NCBI RefSeq assembly: GCF_000355905.1
Contig: NZ_APLF01000009.1
Location: forward strand, 124,001-188,000
Origin: Psychroflexus gondwanensis ACAM 44
GTDB taxonomy: Bacteria > Bacteroidota > Bacteroidia > Flavobacteriales > Flavobacteriaceae
Length of the DNA: 64,000 nucleotides
Direction: 5' to 3'
Below the pieces are notes generated by a model. The model searched no databases, was not told where the DNA came from, and worked only from the letters and a program-made list of their open reading frames with translations. Numbering within the stretch: the stretch's first letter is position 1; each line of letters starts with the position of its first letter. Shown one piece after another: positions 20,058 to 29,396 of the stretch. A program made the translations under genes and the position numbers.

Positions 20058-20942
20058 TTAAAGTCCAGAAATGCTATCAGCAGTAACTTGTCTATCTACT
20101 TTTCTCAATAAGCCCTGTAAAACTTTTCCAGGGCCAACTTCTGTAAAGTCAGTAGCACCATCGGCAAGCATCTGTCGCATGGTTTGTGTCCATTTGACGG
20201 GGGCAGTTAATTGTTTGATCAAATTGATTTTGATCTCCTCAGGATCGGATACCGCAGTGGTCGTCACATTTTGATACACAGGACATTTTGGAGTTTGGAA
20301 GGGCGTAGACTCTATCGCTTTAGCAAGTTCTTCTCTAGCAGGCTCCATGAGAGGAGAGTGAAAAGCTCCACCTACTGGAAGCATCATAGCCCGTTTTGCG
20401 CCTTTTTCTTTCAAAGCTTCACAGGCTTTTTCAACAGCATCATGCGTCCCTGAAATCACCAACTGCCCAGGACAGTTATAGTTAGCAGGAACCACAATAC
20501 CTCCTATGGTTTTGCAAACGTCTTCTACGACTTTGTCTTCAAGACCTAGTACGGCGGCCATGGTAGATGGATTGATTTCACAGGCTTTTTGCATCGCCAA
20601 AGCTCGTTTATGAACCAGTCTCAAGGCATCCTCAAACTCTAAAGTCCCGTTAGCGACCAAGGCCGAAAACTCACCTAAAGAGTGTCCGGCAACCATATTG
20701 GGTTGAAACGATGTGCCTAAGACTTTACTTAAGATGACGGAGTGTAGAAAAATAGCAGGTTGAGTCACTTTAGTTTCTTTTAAGTCTTCTGCGGAGCCTT
20801 CAAACATGATTTTGGAAATATCAAAGCCAAGGATGTCGTTGGCTTGATGAAATAAAGCTCTAGCTTCTTCAGATGAATTGTAAAGATCTTGACCCATGCC
20901 AGTAAACTGAGCACCTTGTCCTGGAAATATATATGCTTTCAT
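20058..20942 (-). CDS. fabD: Malonyl-CoA:ACP transacylase
   Basis: FabD (294 aa) transfers malonyl groups from CoA to acyl carrier protein to start fatty-acid elongation. The N-terminal FPGQGAQ loop, the nucleophile S88 in GHSLGEFS, the catalytic His in GGAFHSPLM near 200 and the GPGKVL segment near the C terminus are all present. Length is normal. It is not clustered with other fab genes here; it has its own promoter and the minisatellite array begins about 45 bp upstream. Confidence 0.95.
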   Translation of the reverse strand: MKAYIFPGQGAQFTGMGQDLYNSSEEARALFHQANDILGFDISKIMFEGSAEDLKETKVTQPAIFLHSVILSKVLGTSFQPNMVAGHSLGEFSALVANGTLEFEDALRLVHKRALAMQKACEINPSTMAAVLGLEDKVVEDVCKTIGGIVVPANYNCPGQLVISGTHDAVEKACEALKEKGAKRAMMLPVGGAFHSPLMEPAREELAKAIESTPFQTPKCPVYQNVTTTAVSDPEEIKINLIKQLTAPVKWTQTMRQMLADGATDFTEVGPGKVLQGLLRKVDRQVTADSISGL

Positions 20943-20968
20943 AAAGTTGTGTTTTAAATTTTAAGATT

Positions 20969-20976
20969 CAAATATA
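20969..20976 (-). promoter_or_regulatory. -7 element of fabD
   Basis: TATATTTG on the minus strand lies 27 nt before the fabD ATG. The -33 region already overlaps the edge of the repeat array, so the array could influence this promoter. Confidence 0.45.
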
Positions 20977-20985
20977 CTATTTTGA

Positions 20986-21590
20986 TGGACTATTCGAAAG
21001 GGGGTTCTCGACTCCGCTCGAACATAAACAAGGTGTCAAGTAGCACAGGGTTCTCGACTCCGCTCGAACGTAAACAAGTAGGGCAGGGTTCTCGACTCCG
21101 CTCGAACATAAACAAGTAGGGCAAGGTTCTCGACTCCGCCTGCCAAACAAAAAAGGTTCTCGACTCCGCTCGAACGTAAACAAGTAGCGCAGGGTTCTCG
21201 ACTCCGCCTGCCTAATAAAAAAGGTTCTCGACTCCGCTCGAACGTAAACAAGTAGCGCAGGGTTCTCGACTCCGCTCGAACATAAACAGGGAGTAAAGTA
21301 GCGCAAGGTTCTCGACTCCGCTCGAACATAAACAAGGAGAACAGTAGGGCAGGGTTCTCGGCTTCGCTCGAACATAAACATGGTGTCAGGGTTCTCGACT
21401 CCGCTCGAACGTAAACATGGTGTCAGTAAGGCTCGAACATAAACAAGGTTCTCGACTCCGCTCGAACATAAACAAGGAGTAAAGTAGGGTAGGGTTCTCG
21501 ACTCCGCTCGAACGTAAACAAGTAGCACAGGGTTCTCGACTCCGCTCGTACGTAAACAAGGAGTCATAAAAGCTCGAACACAAATCACTA
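20986..21590. repeat. Minisatellite array 1 (about 14 copies)
   Basis: About 14 copies of a unit whose constant core is GTTCTCGACTCCGCTCGAAC followed by (A/G)TAAACA and a short variable linker such as AGTAGCGCAG, GGTGTCA or GGAGTAAA. Units recur at about 43-45 bp. Two units are shortened (CTCCGCCTGCC), and one has CGGCTTCGC. The core starts with GTTC and ends with GAAC and contains two TCGA words, so it can fold as an imperfect hairpin. The array starts after GGACTATTCGAAAG, exactly as array 2 does. The minus strand is open in several frames, giving peptides such as ERSREPC and SSGVENP, which are repeat artefacts. Confidence 0.95.
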
Positions 21591-21638
21591 ATAAAAATTG
21601 GATATAGATGTTTATATTTATAAGACTTATCCTTAAAA

Positions 21639-21950
21639 ATGAAAACTTATTACGTTTATATCCTTAAATGTTCAGATGACAGTTTTTACACTGGAATGAC
21701 GAATGATTTGGAACGAAGGTTTGAAGAGCATAGTTATGGACATAACAAACTAGCATACACTTTTAATAAGCGCCCTTTAGAACTCAAGTTTTTTGAAACA
21801 TTCAATGACGTTGTTCAAGCGTTTTATTTTGAGAGAAAAATCAAAAAATGGAGCAAAGCAAAAAAGCAAGCCCTAATCGATCAGAACTGGGATAGGTTAA
21901 AAGAACTTTCAATATGTAAAAATGACACTCATTATTCAAATAAGAAGTAG
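21639..21950 (+). CDS. Small GIY-YIG nuclease family protein
   Basis: A 103-aa single-domain GIY-YIG protein. The YVYILKC and FYTGMTNDLERR segments carry the two Tyr motifs and the catalytic-type Arg, and FYFERKIKKW supplies the metal-binding Glu. The length equals that of stand-alone YhbQ-like members, which are putative structure-specific DNases without a target-recognition domain. It is the only gene between the two minisatellite arrays, whose units have hairpin potential. A link between nuclease and repeats is a hypothesis. Confidence 0.88.
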   Translation: MKTYYVYILKCSDDSFYTGMTNDLERRFEEHSYGHNKLAYTFNKRPLELKFFETFNDVVQAFYFERKIKKWSKAKKQALIDQNWDRLKELSICKNDTHYSNKK

Positions 21951-21959
21951 TTCTTTTAA

Positions 21960-22690
21960 GGGACTATTCGAAAGAGGGTTCTCGACTCCGCCTGTCTAAT
22001 AAAAAGGTTCTCGACTTCGCTCGAACATAAACAATGTGTCAGGTAGCGTAGGGTTCTCGACTCCGCTCGAACGTAAACATGGTGTCAGAAAGGTTCGAAC
22101 ATAAAAAAGGTTCTCGACTCCGCTCGAACGTAAACAAGGTGTCAAGTAGGGTAGGGTTCTCGACTCCGCTCGAACGTAAACAAGGTTCTCGACTCCGCTC
22201 GAACATAAACAAGGTTCTCGACTCCGCTCGAACATAAACAAGGATGGCAGGGTTCTCGACTCCGCTCGAACGTAAACAAGTAGCACAGGGTTCTCGACTC
22301 CGCTCGCATAACAAAATTTCTCGACTCCGCTCGAACATAAACAAGGAGAAAAGTAGGGCAGGGTTCTCGACTCCGCTTGCATAACAAAAAGTTCTCGACT
22401 CCGCTCGAACGTAAACAAGTAGCGCAAGGTTCTCGACTCCGCTCGAACGTAAACATGGTGTCAGGAAGGCTCGAACATAAACAGGGAGAAAAGTAGCGCA
22501 GGGTTCTCGACTCCGCTCGAACGTAAACAAGTAGCGCAAGGTTCTCGACTCCGCTCGAACGTAAACAAGTAGCGCAAGGTTCTCGACTCCGCTCGAACGT
22601 AAACAAGTAGCGCAGGGTTCTCGACTCCGCTCGAACGTAAACATGGTGTCAGGAAGGCTCGAACATAAACAAGGAGTCAGAAAGGCTTGA
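21960..22690. repeat. Minisatellite array 2 (about 18 copies)
   Basis: About 18 copies of the same core as array 1, with the same linker repertoire. It begins with GGACTATTCGAAAG followed by GGGTTCTCGACTCC and ends with AACAAGGAGTCA and a diverged GCTTGAGC, matching both edges of array 1. Runs of identical consecutive units (for example near 22500-22620) point to recent unit amplification. Ends 60 bp before the trp promoter. Confidence 0.95.
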
Positions 22691-22751
22691 GCTTAAAATA
22701 AGCAACAAAATTTTAACACCTGTCCAAATCAGGATAAATAAATATTATTCC

Positions 22752-22759
22752 TATGTTTG
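22752..22759 (+). promoter_or_regulatory. -7 element of the trp operon
   Basis: TATGTTTG matches TAnnTTTG. Transcription would start within a few bases of the leader ATG at 22764, so the leader peptide may be translated from a nearly leaderless mRNA. No TTTG is seen at -33, which makes the call moderate. Confidence 0.5.
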
Positions 22760-22763
22760 CACC

Positions 22764-22820
22764 ATGCTTAAAACAAATAACAATTCTTGGTGGTGGTCTT
22801 TATTACGTCAAACGTCGTGA
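22764..22820 (+). CDS. trpL: trp leader peptide
   Basis: An 18-codon reading frame, MLKTNNNSWWWSLLRQTS, with three consecutive TGG codons in its middle. It sits just downstream of the promoter and just upstream of a terminator hairpin in front of trpE. Such a peptide senses charged tRNA-Trp through ribosome stalling. It was found by reading the leader directly and is too short for ordinary gene callers. Confidence 0.85.
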   Translation: MLKTNNNSWWWSLLRQTS

Positions 22821-22879
22821 CCTAGATCCTGCTATGTAAATATATCATAAAGGCTTGTCTATCACGACAAGCCTTTTTT
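22814..22879 (+). promoter_or_regulatory. trp operon attenuator
   Basis: The terminator is AAGGCTTGTC (22850-22859) paired with GACAAGCCTT (22866-22875) followed by T residues. GTCGTGA at 22814-22820, which includes the stop codon of the leader peptide, is perfectly complementary to TCACGAC (22862-22868), the loop and the base of the 3' arm. A ribosome finishing the peptide would cover GTCGTGA and let the terminator form. A ribosome stalled on the Trp codons would leave it free to break the terminator. The mechanism is inferred; the pairings are seen. Confidence 0.8.
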
Positions 22880-22904
22880 CATTTATAACATTTGAACCAA
22901 CACT

Positions 22905-24287
22905 ATGAGTTATTCACTTAAAACCACTTACAAAAAGCTTCTGGCCGATACCTTTACGCCAGTAAGTGCCTATCTAAAAATAAGGGATAGATACCCAAAT
23001 TCTCTTCTTTTGGAAAGTAGCGATTACCATACCAACGATAACAGTTTTAGTTATATCTGTTGTAATCCTATTGCCCATTTTAAGGTTGAAAACGAACGGA
23101 TAGAACTCAAGTATCCCGATGGCAGCTTTAAACATATCGATATCGATGCTGAGGTGAATGTTACCGATGAGCTTCAAAAGTATTTGGCTGAATACGATGT
23201 GGAAGAACAAGATTTTAAATTTTTAACGCAGGGTCTTTTTGGCTTTACCACTTACGATGCGGTAAGGTATTTTGAGAAACTGACAATCGATAAGAGCAAG
23301 TCCAAACTCGGCTTACCTGATATGCTTTACAATGTCTTTCAAAATGTGATTGTGATCAACCATTTCAATGATGAAGCTTATATTTTTGATCATAGTTATA
23401 ATGGATCTAGTCGCCTTTCAGAATTGAAATCTTTGCTTAAGAATCAAAATTATACCGAATATGATTTTGAACTGGATGGGGAAGAGGAGTCCAATATTAC
23501 CGATGAAGAATTTATGGCTTCCGTGAGTAAAGCGAAGGTGCACTGCCAACGTGGAGATGTTTTTCAAATGGTGATGTCCAGACGATTTTCTCAAGGTTTT
23601 AAAGGCGATGAATTTAATGTATATCGCAAATTGAGAAGCATCAACCCAAGTCCGTATTTGTTTTATTTCGATTTTGGTGACTATAAAATTTTTGGAAGTT
23701 CTCCGGAAGCCCACTTGGTGGTTCAAGACGGAAGAGCAGAAATACACCCTATTGCTGGGACTTTTAAGCGAACCGGGAACGATCAAGACGATGCTGTTAT
23801 GGCCTTGAAATTGTCTGAAGATGCTAAAGAAAACTCTGAGCACGTGATGCTGGTCGATTTAGCCAGAAACGATCTAAGCCGAAATGGGAAAAAGGTCAAG
23901 GTAGAAACCTATAAAGAGGTGCAATATTTTTCGCACGTGATTCACTTGGTGAGTAAAGTAACGGCGGAGGTAAAGCAAGAAGACAGCTTAAAGCTCCTCG
24001 GCGATACCTTTCCTGCGGGAACGCTAAGCGGCGCTCCAAAACACAATGCGATGACTTTAATTGAGAGCTACGAAAACATAAGCCGTGAAGCTTATGGCGG
24101 AGCTCTAGGGGTTATTGATTTTAAAGGAAATATGAACCAAGCGATTATCATCCGTAGTTTTGTGAGCAAAGATTTGAAATTACATTACCAAGCGGGAGCA
24201 GGAGTCGTGAGCGACAGTACAGAAGAAAATGAATTACAAGAAGTCATCAACAAACTTGGTGCTTTGCGCAAAGCTTTAGACCACTAA
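22905..24287 (+). CDS. trpE: Anthranilate synthase component I
   Basis: TrpE (460 aa) converts chorismate to anthranilate, using ammonia delivered by TrpG. The N-terminal domain keeps the LLLES segment that forms the Trp feedback pocket in known enzymes. The C-terminal chorismate-binding domain holds HPIAGTFKRTG, ENSEHVMLVDLARND and AGAGVVSDS. It is first in a seven-gene operon and is controlled by the attenuator directly upstream. trpG follows after 10 bp. Confidence 0.95.
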   Translation: MSYSLKTTYKKLLADTFTPVSAYLKIRDRYPNSLLLESSDYHTNDNSFSYICCNPIAHFKVENERIELKYPDGSFKHIDIDAEVNVTDELQKYLAEYDVEEQDFKFLTQGLFGFTTYDAVRYFEKLTIDKSKSKLGLPDMLYNVFQNVIVINHFNDEAYIFDHSYNGSSRLSELKSLLKNQNYTEYDFELDGEEESNITDEEFMASVSKAKVHCQRGDVFQMVMSRRFSQGFKGDEFNVYRKLRSINPSPYLFYFDFGDYKIFGSSPEAHLVVQDGRAEIHPIAGTFKRTGNDQDDAVMALKLSEDAKENSEHVMLVDLARNDLSRNGKKVKVETYKEVQYFSHVIHLVSKVTAEVKQEDSLKLLGDTFPAGTLSGAPKHNAMTLIESYENISREAYGGALGVIDFKGNMNQAIIIRSFVSKDLKLHYQAGAGVVSDSTEENELQEVINKLGALRKALDH

Positions 24288-24297
24288 AATTGAAACC

Positions 24298-24864
24298 ATG
24301 AAAAAAATATTAGTTATAGATAATTATGATTCTTTTGTGTACAACTTGGTGCATTATTTGGAAGAATTTGGTGCAGATGTGACCGTTAAGCGAAACGATG
24401 AGGTCAGTTTAGAAGAGGTGGAGTTTTACGATAAAATTTTACTCTCTCCTGGTCCTGGTATTCCTGAGGAAGCTGGCCAGTTGAAGGCGATTATCAAAGC
24501 CTATGCTCACCAAAAACCAATGCTAGGTGTTTGCCTTGGTCAACAAGCTATCATGGAAGTCTTTGGTGGTGAGTTGTTGAATTTAGACAAAGTACACCAC
24601 GGCGTGGCTACTGAAATTAAAACCCTGGTAGACGATGAGATTTTATACAAAGATCTGCCTAAAGCTATGATGGTAGGGCGTTACCATTCTTGGGTTGTTA
24701 AGCCGGAATTACCAGACTGCCTTATGGCAACCTCCATCGATGAGGAGGGACAAATCATGTCGCTACGACATAGGGAATTTGACGTGAGAGGGGTTCAGTT
24801 TCACCCGGAGTCGGTGCTGACACCAGAAGGAAAACAAATGATTAAAAACTGGATCGAAAGCTAA
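24298..24864 (+). CDS. trpG: Anthranilate synthase component II (glutamine amidotransferase)
   Basis: TrpG (188 aa) is a class I glutamine amidotransferase that supplies ammonia to TrpE. The nucleophile C79 lies in GVCLGQQ, and the His-Glu pair is H169/E171 in QFHPES. The oxyanion region PGPGIP is near 51-56. It lies between trpE and trpD and is not fused to either, unlike in some bacteria. Confidence 0.95.
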   Translation: MKKILVIDNYDSFVYNLVHYLEEFGADVTVKRNDEVSLEEVEFYDKILLSPGPGIPEEAGQLKAIIKAYAHQKPMLGVCLGQQAIMEVFGGELLNLDKVHHGVATEIKTLVDDEILYKDLPKAMMVGRYHSWVVKPELPDCLMATSIDEEGQIMSLRHREFDVRGVQFHPESVLTPEGKQMIKNWIES

Positions 24865-24887
24865 TTCACTCTCAAAACGACTATAAA

Positions 24888-25883
24888 ATGAAATATATAC
24901 TCAATCGCTTAATTCAACAGGAACAGCTTTCTAAAGAGGAAGCCAAAGAAGCTCTTTTACAGATCTCCAATGGTGAGTTTAGTGATTTGCAAATCGCCTC
25001 TTTTCTAACTGTTTTTATGATGAGAAGCATCAGTGTCGAGGAACTAGAAGGCTTTCGCGATGCCTTGCTCGAGCTTTGTATTCCTGTAGATTTTCAAGGA
25101 GAAACCCTTATGGATTTGTGTGGTACTGGTGGTGATGGTCAAAACACCTTCAATGTGTCTACAGCGGCTTCGTTTGTAGTGGCTGCGATGGATGTAAAAG
25201 TTGCTAAACACGGTAACTACGGGGTATCTTCGGTGAGTGGGAGCTCAAATGTTTTGGAGGCGATGGGCATCAAATTTTCCAACGAACAAGGCTTTTTAGA
25301 TTCTTGTCTGGAGAAAGCCAATATTGCCATTCTTCATGCACCGCTGTTTCATCCCGCTATGAAAAACGTAGCGCCTATCCGGCAGTCCTTAGCCCTAAAG
25401 ACATTTTTTAATATGTTAGGACCTATGGTGAATCCCGCTCGTCCAGACTTGCAGTTAGTTGGAGTTTATGATTTGGAGCTCTTAAGAAAGTACCAATACC
25501 TCTACCAAAAAACGTCTAAGACCTATTGTATTTTGCATGATCTCAACCAGTATGATGAGATTTCGTTGACGGCGAAAACCAAATGCGTGACTAATTCCAA
25601 AGAAATCTTTCTTTCTGCTGAAGATTTTGGAGTCTTACCTGTGTCGAAAGAAGAGATTTATGGCGGTGATACGATAGAAGCTGCTGCCGCTATTTTTTAT
25701 CAAATCCTCAGCGGAAAAGGGACAGCTGCTCAAAATCACGTGGTATGTGCCAATGCCGCCGCGGCTATTTCCACAGCAAAGCCAGTAGCGATAGGGGATG
25801 CCTTTATAGAAGCTAAAGCTATTTTGGAAGGTGGTAAAGCTTTAGAAGTATTAAATCAACTAAAAACCATAAGTCAGTCATGA
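24888..25883 (+). CDS. trpD: Anthranilate phosphoribosyltransferase
   Basis: TrpD (331 aa) joins anthranilate to phosphoribosyl pyrophosphate. The PRPP-binding GTGGDGQNTFN, the KHGNYGVSS loop and the NMLGPMVNPA segment mark the family. Its TGA overlaps the ATG of trpC by 4 bp, so translation is probably coupled. Confidence 0.95.
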   Translation: MKYILNRLIQQEQLSKEEAKEALLQISNGEFSDLQIASFLTVFMMRSISVEELEGFRDALLELCIPVDFQGETLMDLCGTGGDGQNTFNVSTAASFVVAAMDVKVAKHGNYGVSSVSGSSNVLEAMGIKFSNEQGFLDSCLEKANIAILHAPLFHPAMKNVAPIRQSLALKTFFNMLGPMVNPARPDLQLVGVYDLELLRKYQYLYQKTSKTYCILHDLNQYDEISLTAKTKCVTNSKEIFLSAEDFGVLPVSKEEIYGGDTIEAAAAIFYQILSGKGTAAQNHVVCANAAAAISTAKPVAIGDAFIEAKAILEGGKALEVLNQLKTISQS

Positions 25884-26638
25884 AGCGGATTTTAGAAGAA
25901 ATCATAGAGTACCAATATGTGGTAGTCAAACATAAGAAACTCAGTATGCCAGTGGAGGTTTTAAAATCCTTGCCTGAGTTTTCAAGCCCCACACGAAGTT
26001 TTAAGTCAGCAGTGGCAAATTCAGAATTGGGTATCATTTCAGAATTTAAGAGACGTTCCCCAAGTAAAGAAGCCATCCATCTAAAAGCAGATGTGATGGA
26101 GATTGCTCAAGCTTACGAACGGATGGGTGCAGCAGGCATGTCAGTTTTAACCAATCAGCGTTATTTTGGAGGGAGTCTAGAAGATTTACAATTGGCAAAA
26201 TCGGTTTGTGACTTGCCTTTATTACGCAAAGATTTTATGGTCGATGCTTATCAGGTTTATGAAGCTAAAGCCTATGGCGCCGATGCTATTTTATTAATAG
26301 CGAATGCTTTGCCTGCTCAAAAACTAGAAGAATTGGCGGTTTTGGCGCATAATTTAGGTTTAGAAGTGCTTTATGAAATTCACGAAGCGGAAGAAATTTA
26401 TAAATTATCAGAATCGCTTATCGACCTCATTGGAGTGAATAATCGGAATCTTCAAACTTTTGAGGTGTCCCTTCAGCAAGGCTTGGATATGTTGCCACAT
26501 TTACCAAAAGACCTTCTAAAGATCTCCGAAAGTGGGATAGAAGATGAGGACACTATCAAACGTCTTATCGAACAAGGCTTTAATGGCGTTTTAGTAGGTG
26601 AGTTTTTTATGAAACAACATAAATCTAGCAAGTCATGA
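25880..26638 (+). CDS. trpC: Indole-3-glycerol-phosphate synthase
   Basis: This 252-aa TIM barrel closes the indole ring. The catalytic EFKRRSPSK, LLRKDFMVD, IGVNNRNLQTFEV and SESGIEDEDTI segments are intact. It is a single-function enzyme, not fused to trpF, with ATGA overlaps on both sides. Confidence 0.95.
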   Translation: MKRILEEIIEYQYVVVKHKKLSMPVEVLKSLPEFSSPTRSFKSAVANSELGIISEFKRRSPSKEAIHLKADVMEIAQAYERMGAAGMSVLTNQRYFGGSLEDLQLAKSVCDLPLLRKDFMVDAYQVYEAKAYGADAILLIANALPAQKLEELAVLAHNLGLEVLYEIHEAEEIYKLSESLIDLIGVNNRNLQTFEVSLQQGLDMLPHLPKDLLKISESGIEDEDTIKRLIEQGFNGVLVGEFFMKQHKSSKS

Positions 26639-27276
26639 AGATAAAGGTATGCGGAATGAAAGACGCACAAAACATTGAGGCTATAAGTCAGTTGGAGGTA
26701 GATTACCTGGGTTTTATATTTTACAAAGCTTCCCCTCGATATGCCGAGACTCCAGTTAAACTATCGGAGGCTATCCGAAAAGTGGGAGTGTTCGTGAACG
26801 AAACTGAGGAGATCATCTTGGAGAAAGTCAAGCAATTCGATCTAGATGTGATTCAGCTTCATGGTCACGAAACCCCAGAGTTTTGCGAAAATATTTCTGA
26901 AGCTTTAGCTAAAAATGGATGTCCTAAGGTTGAACTTTGGAAGGTGTTTTCGATCAAAACCCCAGAGGATTTTGTAGGTATGGAGGCTTATAGTTTTTAT
27001 GTCAATAAGTATCTTCTGGACACCAAAGGACAATACAGAGGCGGTAATGGACAAAAATTCGATTGGCAGATGCTATATCAGAAGGACTTTTCAAAACCCG
27101 TGATGTTAAGTGGAGGGATAGGTCCTGAGGATGCCAAAGCGGTCGTAAAACTGTATCAAGATGGTATAATAGAAGGTGTAGACGTTAATAGTGGCTTCGA
27201 AGACGAGCCCGGATTTAAAAATAAAACAGCATTAAAAAAATTCATTAAAACCATTAGAACTTATGAGCAAGTATAG
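26635..27276 (+). CDS. trpF: Phosphoribosylanthranilate isomerase
   Basis: TrpF (213 aa) rearranges phosphoribosylanthranilate. The N-terminal [11 protein letters not shown] contains the catalytic Cys, and [13 protein letters not shown] with a Val-Asp-Val-Asn-Ser-Gly-Phe-Glu segment forms the phosphate end of the barrel (catalytic Asp in GVDVNSG). It overlaps trpB by 14 bp. Confidence 0.94.
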   Translation: MKIKVCGMKDAQNIEAISQLEVDYLGFIFYKASPRYAETPVKLSEAIRKVGVFVNETEEIILEKVKQFDLDVIQLHGHETPEFCENISEALAKNGCPKVELWKVFSIKTPEDFVGMEAYSFYVNKYLLDTKGQYRGGNGQKFDWQMLYQKDFSKPVMLSGGIGPEDAKAVVKLYQDGIIEGVDVNSGFEDEPGFKNKTALKKFIKTIRTYEQV

Positions 27277-28447
27277 CGCGAATGACAAAGGATTTTATGG
27301 TGATTTTGGGGGAGCTTACATCCCAGAATTATTGTATCCTAATGTGGAGGAATTAAGACAAAACTACAAGCAGATTATTGCTACGGATGATTTTCAGAAG
27401 CAATTTAAAAGTCTCTTAAAAGATTACGTAGGGCGACCAACGCCTTTATATCTAGCCGAAAATCTCAGCGAAAAGTATAAGGCTAAGATTTACCTAAAGC
27501 GTGAAGATTTATGTCACACTGGCGCACATAAAATCAATAACACCGTTGGGCAGATCCTACTGGCTAAGGCATTGGGCAAGCACCGCATTATTGCGGAGAC
27601 AGGAGCAGGTCAACACGGGGTGGCAACAGCTACAGTTTGTGCATTAATGGGACTGGAGTGTATCGTCTATATGGGAGCTGTCGACATCGAGCGTCAAGCC
27701 CCTAACGTGGCGAGGATGAAAATGTTGGGAGCGACGGTTGTCCCAGCAAATTCAGGGAGTAAAACCTTGAAAGATGCTACTAACGAGGCGATTCGGGATT
27801 GGATTAACCATCCTAAAGACACCCATTACATTATCGGTTCTGTGGTAGGACCGCATCCGTATCCAGATATGGTCACTCAGCTGCAAAGTGTTATTTCCAA
27901 GGAAGTCAAAACGCAGTTATTAGAGAAGGAAGGTCGAGAATTACCCGATTATGTCATCGCCTGTGTTGGTGGTGGAAGTAATGCTGCGGGATTGTTTGCA
28001 GATTTTATGGATCACGAAGAGGTAGGGATTATCGGTGTAGAAGCATCTGGGAAAGGAGTGGAAACGAATGAGTCTGCGGCGACAACTATTTTAGGTCGAG
28101 AAGGCATCATCCACGGGAGTAAAACCTTGCTGATGCAAAATACCGATGGACAAATCACCGAGCCGTATTCTATTTCTGCAGGACTGGACTACCCAGGAAT
28201 TGGACCTATGCACGCGCATCTCTATAAAACGGGGCGAGGCAAATTTGTCTCTATTACCGATGCTGAAGCTATGGAAGCAGGCTTAGAGTTGAGCCGAATT
28301 GAAGGGATTATCCCTGCGATAGAAACGGCACATGCCTTTGCGATTTTCAAGTATTTGGATTTCAAAGAAGACGATGTGTTGGTCTTTAACTGCTCAGGAC
28401 GTGGCGATAAAGATTTAGATACCTATAGAACGTATTTCGGATATTAA
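27263..28447 (+). CDS. trpB: Tryptophan synthase beta chain
   Basis: TrpB (394 aa) condenses indole with serine on pyridoxal phosphate. The PLP lysine is K90 in HTGAHKINN. The phosphate-binding GGGSNAAG loop and the C-terminal NCSGRGDKD are present. It is the TrpB1 type that pairs with TrpA. The ATG at 27263 (MSKYSAN) lies inside the end of trpF. Confidence 0.96.
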   Translation: MSKYSANDKGFYGDFGGAYIPELLYPNVEELRQNYKQIIATDDFQKQFKSLLKDYVGRPTPLYLAENLSEKYKAKIYLKREDLCHTGAHKINNTVGQILLAKALGKHRIIAETGAGQHGVATATVCALMGLECIVYMGAVDIERQAPNVARMKMLGATVVPANSGSKTLKDATNEAIRDWINHPKDTHYIIGSVVGPHPYPDMVTQLQSVISKEVKTQLLEKEGRELPDYVIACVGGGSNAAGLFADFMDHEEVGIIGVEASGKGVETNESAATTILGREGIIHGSKTLLMQNTDGQITEPYSISAGLDYPGIGPMHAHLYKTGRGKFVSITDAEAMEAGLELSRIEGIIPAIETAHAFAIFKYLDFKEDDVLVFNCSGRGDKDLDTYRTYFGY

Positions 28448-28506
28448 GATCTTCGGAAAGACATACCGCTAGCTTAGACGCTTAGCAAATTTAATTTAAA
28501 CCTCTT

Positions 28507-29268
28507 ATGAATAGAATTAATAGAGCCTTGGCTCAAGATAAAAAATTGATTTCCATTTATTTCACCGCGGGATACCCGCAGTTGGAAGATACCACTGAAG
28601 TCATTAAACGCCTTACCGACTCGGGTACCGATGTGATTGAAATCGGGTTGCCGTATAGCGACCCTTTGGCGGATGGGCCTGTGATCCAAAAAAGCTCAGA
28701 GCAAGCCTTAAGAAATGGCATGAGTACCAAAAAACTATTTCAACAGCTGGAAGGTATTCGCAAAACGGTAGATATTCCTCTCATTGTGATGGGGTATTTC
28801 AATGCGATGTTACAGTTTGGAGTGGAAGATTTCTGTAAAGAATGTGAAGCTATTGGGATTGATGGGATAATTATGCCCGATTTACCCATCGATATTTTTG
28901 AAGTGGATTACAAAGAATTATTCGAGGCACATGGCTTAAAATTTATTCCGCTCATCACGCCAGAAACCTCTCCAAACCGAATTAATACCATCGATGCTTT
29001 AGGCGATAGTTTTGTCTATATGGTAAGTTCATCCAGCACCACTGGGGGCCAACAAGGCTTTGGAGACGAGGCCTTGTCTTATTTCAAACGCATAGCCGAT
29101 ATGCAACTTACTAATAAGTTGATGGTAGGCTTTGGCATCAAAGATGCGTTGAGTTTTGAACAAGCGAGCCGGTACACGAGTGGTTGTATAATTGGGTCAG
29201 CTTTTATTCAAACCCTCACCAAAACAGGATTGGACGGCATCCCAGGGTTTATTCAGTCGTTGAAGTAG
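28507..29268 (+). CDS. trpA: Tryptophan synthase alpha chain
   Basis: TrpA (253 aa) cleaves indole-3-glycerol phosphate to indole. The catalytic pair is E45 and D56 in IEIGLPYSDPLADGP, and the phosphate site is GFGIKDA with GCIIGSAF. It is last in the operon, separated from trpB by 59 bp. No T-run terminator follows; a hairpin repeat begins within 25 bp. Confidence 0.96.
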   Translation: MNRINRALAQDKKLISIYFTAGYPQLEDTTEVIKRLTDSGTDVIEIGLPYSDPLADGPVIQKSSEQALRNGMSTKKLFQQLEGIRKTVDIPLIVMGYFNAMLQFGVEDFCKECEAIGIDGIIMPDLPIDIFEVDYKELFEAHGLKFIPLITPETSPNRINTIDALGDSFVYMVSSSSTTGGQQGFGDEALSYFKRIADMQLTNKLMVGFGIKDALSFEQASRYTSGCIIGSAFIQTLTKTGLDGIPGFIQSLK

Positions 29269-29396
29269 GGTTGAGGTGATTTCCGTGCAAGCGATAGCGA
29301 GACACGGAATCTTTTCAAGTGGTGCACTAAGATTGAATAAAACTACTTTTTGAATTAAAAATTCTTAATTATTAATTGATAATTATTTTGACTCAC

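Noticed and set aside
20977-22644. Long minus-strand open frames (up to 203 aa) with repeated ERSREPC, SSGVEN and VYVRAESRT peptides
   Set aside because: They arise because the minisatellite unit lacks stop codons in several frames. The same DNA is open in more than one frame, there is no start context, and the peptide changes frame from unit to unit.
20986-22690. Possible CRISPR array
   Set aside because: Units recur at about 44 bp, but the segments between cores are themselves a small set of repeated linkers, not unique spacers, unit length varies, and no cas genes are present.
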